Source: JAKAGZ01 sp963772675
GTDB taxonomy: Bacteria > Bacteroidota > Ignavibacteria > Ignavibacteriales > Ignavibacteriaceae
Length of the DNA stretch: 64,000 nt
Assembly: GCA_963772675.1 (NCBI GenBank)
Contig: CAVYYF010000005.1
Span: forward strand, 1-64,000
Direction: 5' to 3'
Position numbers and translations under genes: made by a program. Below, piece by piece: positions 1 to 10,407 of the stretch. Numbering within the stretch: position 1 is the stretch's first letter; each line of letters starts with the position of its first letter. The notes beneath the pieces were generated by a model. The model worked only from the letters and a program-made list of their open reading frames with translations, was not told the origin of the DNA and made no database searches.

Positions 1-1
1 A

Positions 2-974
2 CGTTATGCAATTGGTGAAATATTTCTTGTTGTAATTGGAATTTTAATCGCTCTGCAGGTTAACAACTGGAATGAGAACCGGAAACTAAATCAAAAGATT
101 ATTGCCAATCTAAAAAACGTTCAGTCGGAACTGGCTGTAAATATCCTGAATTCTGACGGGGTCATTGAGCGTTTCATCAAAAGGGATTCTGTAAAAAACC
201 TGATTTTAAATAATAAGCTGACTTATAGCGATTATAAAAACGACATTGGATTTAACCGCACACTTTTTGCTCCATTTTATTATGATAACTTTGACTTGAA
301 CTCAATCGCATTCAATAATCTCATACAAAATTCCGAAGAAATCCCCCGAAAGTATGCCCCGATACTGGATAAATTGAACTACTTATACATAAAGATGAAG
401 ACCAGAATTGATGTTCTGAATCAGCGATATCAGAGAACCGTCTATAGCAATGCGGATGATTTATCCAGGAAGAAAAGTTGGTTTGTCGAAGATAGTTTTA
501 AGGGAGTGCACAGTGATGTTGCAATCAATTTTTACCTGACAAGCCCCCAATACAGGGAACAAGTATGCACGACATTAAACGACGAGAGAAATCTCTCCGG
601 GGCTGCCTGTAAATTCAGAAAAACTGCTATTGATGCCTACCTGGCGATTGCCCGTGTTTTAGGGAATGAAGATAAAACCCCCGACAATATAAGTTATACC
701 TTAAAAGATGAGAGAAATTATCGGCAGTTATCAGCAGTTTTATGGTCCTCCACGAACAGAAATGGGAGACCGAATAGAAATCACTAAAAGTGGGAATCAA
801 ATATTTTTTACAACAAAAACAAAAAATGAAAAAATCCCGGTCTATTATTTAAAAAACTCAACGTTCTTTTTTATAAATGATCCCAAGCTGATCAGATTCG
901 GCAAAACAGGAGAACTTAAAGTAATTGATGGTGATACAGATGTGCTTAAATTTAAAAAGGTAACAAATAATTAA
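2..974 (+). CDS. DUF6090-like membrane protein, 5' partial, one frameshift
   Basis: The frame is open from the left edge (codons start at base 2) and begins inside a hydrophobic segment, RYAIGEIFLVVIGILIALQV followed by NNWNE. This is the N-terminal membrane signature of DUF6090 proteins and is nearly identical to the next gene. The frame stops at 787, but a second frame starting near 708 continues the protein to 974. Dropping one A near 713 joins them (DEEIIGSYQQFYGP). The C-terminal 85 residues look like a small beta-rich domain of the kind found after other enzymes (DUF3471-like, weak resemblance). Function is unknown. The break may be a sequencing error or a real pseudogene. Confidence 0.6.
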
Positions 975-987
975 TAAAAGTCAATCA

Positions 988-1740
988 ATGAAAGTCTTTA
1001 GAAACATCCGCCAAAAACTTGCAGCTGAAAACAAAGTAATGGCTTACCTGCGTTACGCAGTTGGAGAAATTTTCCTTGTAGTAATTGGAATTTTAATCGC
1101 TCTGCAGGTAAATAATTGGAATGAATTAAGAAAAAATAATAACGCCGCAAATGAAGCTCTTTTATCATTACGAGCAGATTTTCAGGATAATATCACCCAG
1201 ATTAAAGACAGAATCTCTAGAGTAAATAAAACGACAGAACATTTGAATAGCGTTATTAAAATAATTGACAGAGATTCTTCAATTGTAAACCCGGACTCAT
1301 TAGGACTTTATCTGGCTAGCGGGGCCAGCTGGTGGAGTGTGAAAATTACAAGCAGCACCTATGATGCACTTTCGGGCGCCGGAAACCTGGATTTAATTCA
1401 GGACAAAAACCTCAGAAAGCTTCTGGCGGAATTTTATTCAACCACTAAAAGTGGTTTCGAGGATGAAGGAGTCAGTGAAACATTGGCTGTTAAAATTTGG
1501 GAAAAAACATCAAGTGAAATTTATACATTATGGCCAAAATTAGAGAGCTATAACATAAAATTAACAAAAAAATCACCTGTCTTAAAAAAGAAAGCCGTTA
1601 ATTCAATCCTTAAAATGCATGATATTATGGGAATATTGATCATTAAGCAGGTACTAAACCAAAATCAGCAAGAATATCTGGCTAATTTACTCAGCCTGTC
1701 CCATAAAATACTGGATGAAATTAACAAAGAACTTAAATAA
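988..1740 (+). CDS. DUF6090 family membrane protein
   Basis: A 250-residue protein with a short basic N-terminus, one transmembrane helix at about residues 25-45 (GEIFLVVIGILIALQV), then the family hallmark NNWNE and a long helical, probably periplasmic, domain. It is a tandem paralogue of the preceding gene and is almost identical to it across the membrane segment at the DNA level. DUF6090 proteins are common in Bacteroidota and have no established function. It ends 36 bases before the first kinase of the sensor array, with a stem-loop between, so it may be co-transcribed with that array. The family call is confident; no role can be assigned. Confidence 0.75.
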   Translation: MKVFRNIRQKLAAENKVMAYLRYAVGEIFLVVIGILIALQVNNWNELRKNNNAANEALLSLRADFQDNITQIKDRISRVNKTTEHLNSVIKIIDRDSSIVNPDSLGLYLASGASWWSVKITSSTYDALSGAGNLDLIQDKNLRKLLAEFYSTTKSGFEDEGVSETLAVKIWEKTSSEIYTLWPKLESYNIKLTKKSPVLKKKAVNSILKMHDIMGILIIKQVLNQNQQEYLANLLSLSHKILDEINKELK

Positions 1741-1760
1741 CAACGGAATTTATTCCGTTG
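1741..1760 (+). promoter_or_regulatory. Stem-loop between DUF6090 gene and HK-A
   Basis: The sequence CAACGGAA-TTTA-TTCCGTTG forms a perfect 8-bp stem with a 4-base loop directly after the TAA at 1738-1740. No T-run follows, so it is not a typical intrinsic terminator. The likely Shine-Dalgarno sequence of HK-A (GGAGTAAGGA) starts right after the stem. It may stabilise the upstream mRNA or tune HK-A translation; that is inference. Confidence 0.45.
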
Positions 1761-1776
1761 GAGTAAGGACATAACT

Positions 1777-4700
1777 ATGAACCCTGAAAAAGAAAAATCA
1801 TTAAACCAGGCATACAACAAATTTATGGAACTAATGCTTGGGGATCTTCCGCTTGATTCAGTAAATGATTTAGCCGTGGATGATGTAACCGGCTACGGTT
1901 CGACTGTTGATGAGAAGATTAATGACATCAACAGGCTGCGACAGCTGGTTATTGATCAGCGGGAACAGGGCGCGGGAGTTGATATATCTGTTGATACGAA
2001 ACCTGTTCACCGGAGAATAAGTCCGGAAGGTGACGCTGCAATATTTATCGACGAGATTAAAGTCACGATTAAAACCGGAACAGAAAAAAATGTTTTAAAC
2101 CTGAGGCTCTCTATCATTTTTGAATTTATTAATGAACGCTGGAAAGTGGTTCATATGCACGGATCAACGGGTGTAGAGACTGAAGACGACACCTGGCACC
2201 TGGACGAATGGAAAAAGAAAATGGAAGGGCTGCAGAAGCTCGTAGACGAAAAAACCGCAGATCTACAGAATAAAAACCGCGAACTTGAAATTGAAGCTTC
2301 TCTCGAAAGAGTAAGAACAGTAGCTATGAGCATGAATAAACCCGATGACTTGCTTAATATTTGCGAAATATTATTCAGTGAATTTAAATCACTTGGTTTT
2401 AAGGAACTCAGAAACGCAATGATAAATATTCACAATGATGAAAAAAGATCATTCCTGGATTACGATTTTTCTGACGTGATGGGAAAAAGCGTAACACATT
2501 TAAATTACGACACTCATCCTGTAATGGAAAAGCAGATTAAACGGTCCAGGTTAAAAAACGATGCTTTTTCTGAGGCCGTTTATAAGGGAAAAGACCTGAT
2601 AGAATGGAAAGAGTTCAGGAAGAAGAGCGGGGAAAAAGACGACCCGAGAATTGAAAACATAGAAGCACTCTATTATTACTTCTATTCCATTGGCAATGGA
2701 ACTATTGGTATTTCAGCATTCTTCCCTATTGGAGAAGAGAAACTTAAACTGTTAAAAAAATTCAGAAATGTTTTCAGCTTGGCCTATCAACGTTATACCG
2801 ATATTGCTTCAGCAGAAGCACAGGCAAGAGAAGCTGAAATAGAATTAGCGCTTGAAAGAGTTCGTGCAAGAACAATGGCAATGCAGAAGAGTGAAGAGCT
2901 GGCTGATGCAGCTAAAATTGTTTTTGAACAACTAACTAAATTGGGGATTCAGCATTTGGCCAGCGGAGTTACCATAATAGATAAGAACAAACCATTTGGG
3001 CAGATGTGGATATCCTATCAGGGCGATATGCACCCAAAACCATTTACTATAGATTTTAATTCCAGTCCCGTTTTGCTTCGCGTATATAAATCCTGGAAAA
3101 AAGGTGAGCCGTTTTTTATAAACCTGGCTTCCGGTCAGGAATTTATTCAACATATTCAATTCCTTAAAAAAATTTTTGGTGAACGGGTAGAACAATATTT
3201 AAAATTGATGGAAAAACAATTTAAAGATCTCGGAAAAGAAATACCCGGTCAAATGGTAATGCACCACACTTTTTTTTCTAATGGCTCGTTACTCTTAAAC
3301 AATACAGAACCTATAAAAGAACAGGAAATATTAAACCGCTTTGCCAAAGTCTTTGATCAAACCTACACCCGCTTTCTCGACTTGCAAAAAGCAGAAGCGC
3401 AGGCAAGAGAAGCACAGATTGAAGCAGCTTTGGAAAGAGTGAGAAGCAGAACAATGGCTATGCACCAAAGCGATGAACTGGCTGAAACAGCAGCGATTCT
3501 CTTTCAGCAAATGACAGAGCTTGGAGTTACGCCTGAACGGTTAAATATCTGTCTAATTAAAGAAGAAGATAAAATTCTTGAAGTCTGGGCTACAGATCAG
3601 GAAGGTACAAAGATCAGTCATCACTTTAATGCAAGTCTTGATGAGCCGACTACAGGAAAACGAGTTTATGATGCGTGGAAAGAAAAAAAGAAATCGCTTA
3701 TTATTGACTTAAGTGGACAGGAATTGAATGACTGGATCCGGTATGTGCGGGAAGTAATGGGCATGACAATTAAAGCTGAGTTAGTAAGGGAACATCGAAT
3801 ACACAGCGTGGCTTTCTTCTCGCAAGGTATGATATTAACAACTACTCCTGAACCATTACCAAAAGAATCAATAAAATTACTGGAACGTTTTGCAGATGTA
3901 TTCAATTTAACCTATCGCCGTTTTCTGGATTTGCAAAATGCCGAAGCACAGGCAAGAGAATCAGAGATTCAACTTGCTTTAGAAAGAGTCCGTGCCAGGA
4001 CCATGGCCATGCAGAGCAGTAACGAAATGCAGCAAGTTGCAAATGCCATATATGAGCAAATGAAAGTACTTGGTTTAGAGATGGATGCTGTTACCCTGGG
4101 TAGTCCTATTGAGATACATACCGACTACAGCGTCTGGGTTGGCGGTTATGACCGTAAGGAACCTTTGACAATACCTTACAACGATTCCACTCAGGTTCAG
4201 AGAGATTATAATGCTGCGAGCGCAAAAAGACCAGAACTCTATGTAAATAGTTATTCAGGAAAGGCCAAAAAAGAATATATGGATTTCCTGCTGAGCGAAA
4301 ATAGTTTCCCCAGGGACCGTGAAAAATTATTGAGGGAATCGAAGGCATATACGACTTCTGTGACCTTTGCAAAAAATTCGCACGTACAGATCATAAGATA
4401 TACCGATGAACCCTATTCAGATGCTGAAAATGCCATTTTAATACGTTTCGGTAAAGTTTTTGAACAAGCTTACATCCGTTTTCTTGATCTCCAAAAAGCT
4501 GAAGCACAGGCAAGGGAAGCACAGATTGAAGCAGCACTGGAAAGAGTTAGAAGCCGTTCCATGGGTATGCATAAAAGTAATGAGTTAAAAGATGTGGTTA
4601 GATTGCTCTACAAAGAATTTCGAATTCTTGTAACGGATATTGATTCTGTCAATATCCAGTTAAACCCGGATTCTTCCAGAGATATCCATTTCTGGGCCTC

Positions 4701-7036
4701 GGTTGGAGAAGACATTTACCCGGAATTATATCATTTACCCTGCTCCGACTTGCCTATTTTTGAAAAAGTTTACAACGCTTTTAATTCACCGGGAGAGGGA
4801 TTTTTTGATTATTTACTAAACAAAGAAGAAAAAGATGCTTTTTTTAGCGAAATATTCAAAATTCAGCCTGTTCCACATCAAAGAAAAAAAATGATTCAAA
4901 ATGCTGAAGGAATGGTTATGATTGGCTGGTTTCATAAGCATTCGGGAATTGACATCGTGCACTACAATCTTAAACGTTTCGGTGAAGAAGAAAAGGAAAT
5001 AGTAAAGCGCTTTGCTGCTGCGTTCGAACAGACTTATATACGCTTCCTAGATCTCCAAAAAGCCGAAGCCCAGGCAAGAGAAGCAAACATTGTTGCTGCA
5101 CTTGAACGCGTTCGTTCACTTGCGCTGGGCATGAGAAAAAGTGAGGAAGTAGGTAAGGTTACCGATAGTTTTTTTTCTGAATTCAAGAAGCTGACCGTTA
5201 AGATAATCGGTTGTTCCATGATCGTAGCCGATGAAAAAAGTGATAGTATGGAAATCTGGCGTGCAAGATCAGGTTTAGCTGTCAAGCCGTTTAGCAAATC
5301 ATCGCTCTCATGGATAATGAGCGTGGTGAAAGAAAATTCGCCTGAATGGTATTCAGAATTCCGTGAAGCATTGGGAAGTAAAAAAGGATACATGCAAATA
5401 GAACTATCGGGTGAAGAACGCTTGCGTTTTTTAAATAATAACTCGGAACAAAGTGGCTTCACCCCCAGGGAAAGAGAAAGATATATTAAAACGATGCCCC
5501 CTCGATTCATTACATCCTTTCTGTTTTTTAAATTGGGTTATCTGGCACTCACTTCAGAGAAAGAACTTCCTGAGGAAAATTTGTCCATCGCCAGAAGATT
5601 TGTGGAGGTCTTTGATTTTGCATATACCCGCTTCCTTGATCTCCAAAAAGCGGAGGCACAGGCAAGAGAAGCTATTAAACAGGCTTCGTTGGACAGAGTG
5701 CGCGGTGAAATTGCAAGTATGCGTACTACGGAAGATCTTAATCGTATTACACCGATTATCTGGCACGAATTAAAAACGCTTGAGGTTCCTTTTATACGAT
5801 GCGGTGTATTTATTATTGATGAAGATAATGCAGTAACACATGTTTATTTAACTACACCGGAGGGAAAATCACTCGGTGTACTCAATTTATCCTTCGATGC
5901 AAATGAACTTACAACTAATACTGTAGAGTACTGGAAAAAGAAACAGGTTTATAAAGAACACTGGAATAAAGAAGAATTCATCAGCTGGACAAAATCAATG
6001 ATGAAGCTCGGACAGGTTCAGAATCCCGAAACTTACCAGGGCTCATCAGCACCGCCTGAATCATTAAACCTGCATTTTGTTCCCTTTACTCAGGGGATGC
6101 TTTATGTAGGAGACGTTTCTCCACTTGCAGATGAAAAACTTGAGCTTGTAAAAACATTAGCCGAAGCTTTTTCAATCGCTTACGCACGTTATGAAGATTT
6201 TAAAAATCTTGAAGAAGCAAAAGCAAAAGTTGAAGTCACTTTAAAGGAATTAAAATCGGCACAGGCACAACTTGTTCATTCAGAAAAGATGGCTTCGCTC
6301 GGTGAACTTACTGCAGGCATTGCTCACGAAATAAAAAATCCTTTGAATTTTGTGAATAATTTTTCCGAGATCAGCGGCGAATTAATCGATGAGATAGAAG
6401 AAGAATTAGAGAAAGAATGATAAGGAAGAAGTGTTCGACATTGTAAAAGACTTAAAGCAAAATCTTGAAAAGATAAACCAGCACGGAAAACGTGCAGATT
6501 CGATAGTAAAAGGAATGCTTCTCCATTCACGAGGGACAGCAGGTGAAAAAACACCGACGGATATTAATGATTTACTGGAACAATACGTTAACCTTGCATA
6601 TCACGGAATGAGGGCACAGAATAAAGACTTTAACATTAAAATAGATAGGAACTACGATAAAACTCTCGACAAAATAAATGTGGTTCCCCAGGACATAAGC
6701 CGTGTATTTTTAAACATAATTAACAACGGTTGTTATGCGGCGAATGATAAAAAGAAAAAAGATGGAGACGATTTTTCCCCAACAATCAAAGTTTCAACCA
6801 AAAACTTAAAAGATAAAATTGAAATACGTATCAGTGATAACGGGAACGGCATACCGGATAAAATTAAAGACAAACTCTTCCAGCCGTTCTTTACAACGAA
6901 ACCTACAGGTGAAGGAACGGGTTTAGGTTTATCTCTCAGTTATGATATTATAACAAAACAGCATGCCGGTGAAATTAAAATTGAAAGTAAAGAAGGCGAA
7001 GGTGCGGAGTTTGTGATTACATTGCCTAATTTATAA
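1777..7036 (+). CDS. HK-A: cytosolic sensor histidine kinase with seven tandem sensor modules (one frameshift)
   Basis: No signal peptide or membrane segment is visible, so it should act in the cytoplasm. Residues 1-140 resemble a SnoaL/NTF2-like fold. Seven modules of about 180-195 residues follow, starting near residues 169, 346, 539, 722, 908, 1096 and 1292. Each opens with a helix of the type AEAQAREAQIEAALERVRSR and has a GAF-like alpha/beta body. The DHp helix carries GELTAGIAHEIKNPLNF with His1517, and the HATPase domain has GNGIPDKIKDKLFQPFFTT and GEGTGLGLSLS. The frame stops at 6420, and a second frame (6431-7036) encodes the rest. Removing one A in the GAGAAAG at 6409-6415 restores a single protein of about 1752 residues. 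It is the first kinase of a five-kinase run, so its targets are probably the downstream receivers. Confidence 0.8.
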
Positions 7037-7058
7037 AATTTTAACAGGAATAAAATTA

Positions 7059-10000
7059 ATGACGCAAATCGTTTATTATTTAGGTAAAAAAAATAAAAAC
7101 ATCATACTTCTGCTGGTTATACTTTTGGTTTTTGACACGCTGCAAATTATGCCTCAAATTCCCCTCAATTACAAAAGCATAAACACAAAAAACGGGTTGA
7201 GGGATGATATTGCTACCGCAATAGCACAGGATCAGATGGGATATATGTGGTTTGGTACCAGGTCAGGACTTGTGCGTTATGATGGCTTCAACTTTGTTAA
7301 TTATAACTCCGATCCTGATTTCCCGAACGGGTTAAGCGGAAATCAAATTAATGCGCTACACTTGGATAAAAAAAGCATACTATGGATTGGCACAATTAAC
7401 GGCCTGTGTTACTTTGATAGAAATTTAAACAGACCTGTTAAGATAAAAATAATTATCAAGGGAAAGGAAATAAATCCTCCTATATATAGAATTGATTCAG
7501 ATAATAATGGTATAATATGGATGGGCACCGCTAATAATGGTCTCATTTCCTTTGATCCGGATACGAAAATTTTTACACAATTTAAATATGACAAGGACAA
7601 TAAAAACACAATATTGAGCAATCAGGCTAATACTGTCCTCTGTGCGAGCGATAAAACCATCTGGGTAGGAACTAATAATGGACTAAATCATTATTACCCG
7701 GAGACAAAAAAGTTTAAATCTTATGTTTCCGAAACAGGAATAAACCCTGAATTAAGTGACAATAATGTGCTGTCTCTCGCTGAGGGAAACAATAATGACT
7801 TGTGGATTGGTACTGCAAATGGTTTAGACCACCTCGGTCTTAATACAAATAAAATCACAATCTATAAAAATCAATCCGGTAATATTAATAGCCTAAGTAA
7901 TAATTTTGTAAATGCTCTGTTATTTGACAAAAAATTTCTATGGATTGGTGCCGGCTTTGGAAATAACATTTTAAACAAAATGGATGTTGAATCCGGCAAA
8001 ATAACCCAATATAAATTTTCGGCAGATGAAATCAATGATAACATTCTGGGAAGAATGCTCGACATAAAGAAAGACAATACCGGAATTATATGGGTCGCTC
8101 AGTCTTATGGAGGTGTAAGGTATTTTGATCCCCGATGGCAAAATTATACTCAATACGTTATTGAACCGGACAAAAAGGGCGATCTCATTAATTCTACCTA
8201 CGGGGCTTTACCAGTTTCCTCAACAATATTCTGGGTAAGCACATTAAAGGGATTTGTAAAATATGATATTAACAAAGGTTTGATTAAAGATTATTCTTCT
8301 TTGTCTCCCGTTCAGGTTCCGTACCTTGATAATGCTGCCATTGAAATAAATAACAAACTATGGGTGCCTACTAAAAATATAGGAATACTTATTTTTGATT
8401 TGAAATCCGGAAATTTAAAAGATTTAAAATACGAGAGGAATAATTCAAATAGTATCAGTTCAAATTTTGTAAATATCTTAATGAAAGATTCCGATGGTAT
8501 TGTATGGGCGGGATCACGAAACGGAGGACTGGACAGGATAGACCCTGTGACAGGAAAAACAACCCGTTACCATCACGATCCCAATAATCCGAATTCTTTG
8601 CTCGGCAACCATATTTTTGCACTCCTTGATAAAGATCAGGATCATCTTTGGGTAGGTTCCAATTCCGGCCTCGCTTTATTTAACAAAAAAACCGGATTAT
8701 CTAAAATCTATTCTTATAACCCGGACGATTCCACAACTATTAGCAGCAACCAGATTTCATATTTAACCAGGGACAAAAAAGGAAGGTTGTGGATCAGCAC
8801 TTACGGTGGCGGGCTGGATCTTTTTATACCATCCGAAAATAAATTCCAGAGATTCACATCGCAAAAAGGTAATATACCGGACAATACTATTTATAACACC
8901 ATTGAAGATAATTCTGGAAATTTATGGGTTTCAACTTCTGTGGGTGTTGCCCGTTTTTTACCGGATAAGAAAAGTTTTGATTTCTTGTTACCTTTTCGTG
9001 ATAATTATAAAAGCACAAAACTTCCAAATGGAGAATTATTATTCAGCGGTCCTCACGGTTTATTAATTTTTGATCCGGGTAAAATGAGCTATAATGTTTC
9101 ACCGCCCGAAGTATCTATCTCTAAATTGATCATTAAAGGAAAAGAAGTTCTGCCGGGTAAGGGTAGTGTTTTAAAAGTAAATATTTCACAGACAAAAAAA
9201 ATCGAACTTAATTACTCCCAGAATGATATTGGTTTTGAATTCTTTGCATCACATTATAGTAATCCCGTACTTAACAAATATTCTGTTTACCTGGATGGAT
9301 ACGACAATCAATGGCGTGACCTGGGAAGCCTTAATTATATAAATTACACAAACCTTGATCCCGGGAAATATATTTTGAAGTTAAAGGCAGCAAGCGCTTA
9401 TAACGTATGGACAGACAAACCTGATGAACTGGAAATCATAATAAACCCCCCGTTGTGGGAAACATGGTGGGCTTATACTTTATATTGCGTGATCTTCCTT
9501 GTGTTACTATGGAGGGTTGACAAATTCCAAAAAGCCCGTGCTATCCGCAAAGAAAAAGAAAGAGCACAAAAGAGAGAATTAGAACAGGCAAAAGAGATTG
9601 AAAAAGCTTATAAAGAATTAAAATCTACACAGGCTCAGCTTATTCATTCCGAAAAAATGGCTTCACTCGGTGAACTTACAGCCGGCATTGCACACGAAAT
9701 TAAAAACCCGTTAAACTTCGTGAATAATTTTTCCGAGGTAAGCAGCGAACTACTCGATGAAATGAAAGAAGAGCTGAAGAATAAAAACGAAGAAGAAGTT
9801 GTTGCATTAATTGAAAATTTAAAACAAAATCTTGAAAAAATAAATCACCACGGTAAACGCGCAGACTCAATAGTTAAAGGAATGCTTCTCCATTCTCGCG
9901 GAACTGCCGGAGAAAAAACACCGACGGATATTAATGATCTCCTGGAACAGTATCTTAATCTTGCCTATCACGGAATGAGAGCACAGAATAAAGATTTCAA

Positions 10001-10400
10001 CATTACAATTGAAAGAGATTACGATAAAATGCTTGATAAAATTAATGTTGTGCCTCAGGATATCAGTAGGGTTTTCTTAAATATTATTAACAACGGATGC
10101 TACGCGGCAAATGATAAAAAGAAAAAAGACGGAGACGATTTCTATCCTACAATTAAAGTCTCCACAAAAAAATTAAAAGACAAAGCTGAAATCAGGATAA
10201 AGGACAACGGAAACGGAGTTCCAGATAAAATAAAGGACAAGCTCTTCCAGCCGTTCTTTACAACTAAGCCTACTGGGGAAGGAACGGGTTTAGGTTTATC
10301 GTTAAGTTATGATATTGTTGTAAAACAGCACGGCGGAGAAATTAAAATAGATTCGAAGGAAGGCGAAGGAACAACATTTATCATTCAAATACCAGGATAA
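7059..10400 (+). CDS. HK-B: beta-propeller (Reg_prop/Y_Y_Y) sensor histidine kinase
   Basis: A 1113-residue kinase. An N-terminal hydrophobic stretch (about residues 14-28) acts as signal or anchor. Many repeats of the form GLWIGT-NGL follow to about residue 690, the two-component regulator propeller, then a Y_Y_Y domain ending near residue 795, and one transmembrane helix at about 803-822. A charged coiled coil leads to the DHp helix with His879 and the HATPase domain. This is the sensor half of Bacteroidota hybrid two-component systems, but with no receiver or AraC-type DNA-binding domain. It must signal to a separate receiver. The 22-base gap upstream and 7-base gap downstream indicate co-transcription with the neighbouring kinases. 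The ligand is unknown; relatives often sense glycans. Confidence 0.88.
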   Translation: MTQIVYYLGKKNKNIILLLVILLVFDTLQIMPQIPLNYKSINTKNGLRDDIATAIAQDQMGYMWFGTRSGLVRYDGFNFVNYNSDPDFPNGLSGNQINALHLDKKSILWIGTINGLCYFDRNLNRPVKIKIIIKGKEINPPIYRIDSDNNGIIWMGTANNGLISFDPDTKIFTQFKYDKDNKNTILSNQANTVLCASDKTIWVGTNNGLNHYYPETKKFKSYVSETGINPELSDNNVLSLAEGNNNDLWIGTANGLDHLGLNTNKITIYKNQSGNINSLSNNFVNALLFDKKFLWIGAGFGNNILNKMDVESGKITQYKFSADEINDNILGRMLDIKKDNTGIIWVAQSYGGVRYFDPRWQNYTQYVIEPDKKGDLINSTYGALPVSSTIFWVSTLKGFVKYDINKGLIKDYSSLSPVQVPYLDNAAIEINNKLWVPTKNIGILIFDLKSGNLKDLKYERNNSNSISSNFVNILMKDSDGIVWAGSRNGGLDRIDPVTGKTTRYHHDPNNPNSLLGNHIFALLDKDQDHLWVGSNSGLALFNKKTGLSKIYSYNPDDSTTISSNQISYLTRDKKGRLWISTYGGGLDLFIPSENKFQRFTSQKGNIPDNTIYNTIEDNSGNLWVSTSVGVARFLPDKKSFDFLLPFRDNYKSTKLPNGELLFSGPHGLLIFDPGKMSYNVSPPEVSISKLIIKGKEVLPGKGSVLKVNISQTKKIELNYSQNDIGFEFFASHYSNPVLNKYSVYLDGYDNQWRDLGSLNYINYTNLDPGKYILKLKAASAYNVWTDKPDELEIIINPPLWETWWAYTLYCVIFLVLLWRVDKFQKARAIRKEKERAQKRELEQAKEIEKAYKELKSTQAQLIHSEKMASLGELTAGIAHEIKNPLNFVNNFSEVSSELLDEMKEELKNKNEEEVVALIENLKQNLEKINHHGKRADSIVKGMLLHSRGTAGEKTPTDINDLLEQYLNLAYHGMRAQNKDFNITIERDYDKMLDKINVVPQDISRVFLNIINNGCYAANDKKKKDGDDFYPTIKVSTKKLKDKAEIRIKDNGNGVPDKIKDKLFQPFFTTKPTGEGTGLGLSLSYDIVVKQHGGEIKIDSKEGEGTTFIIQIPG

Positions 10401-10407
10401 ACATCTT

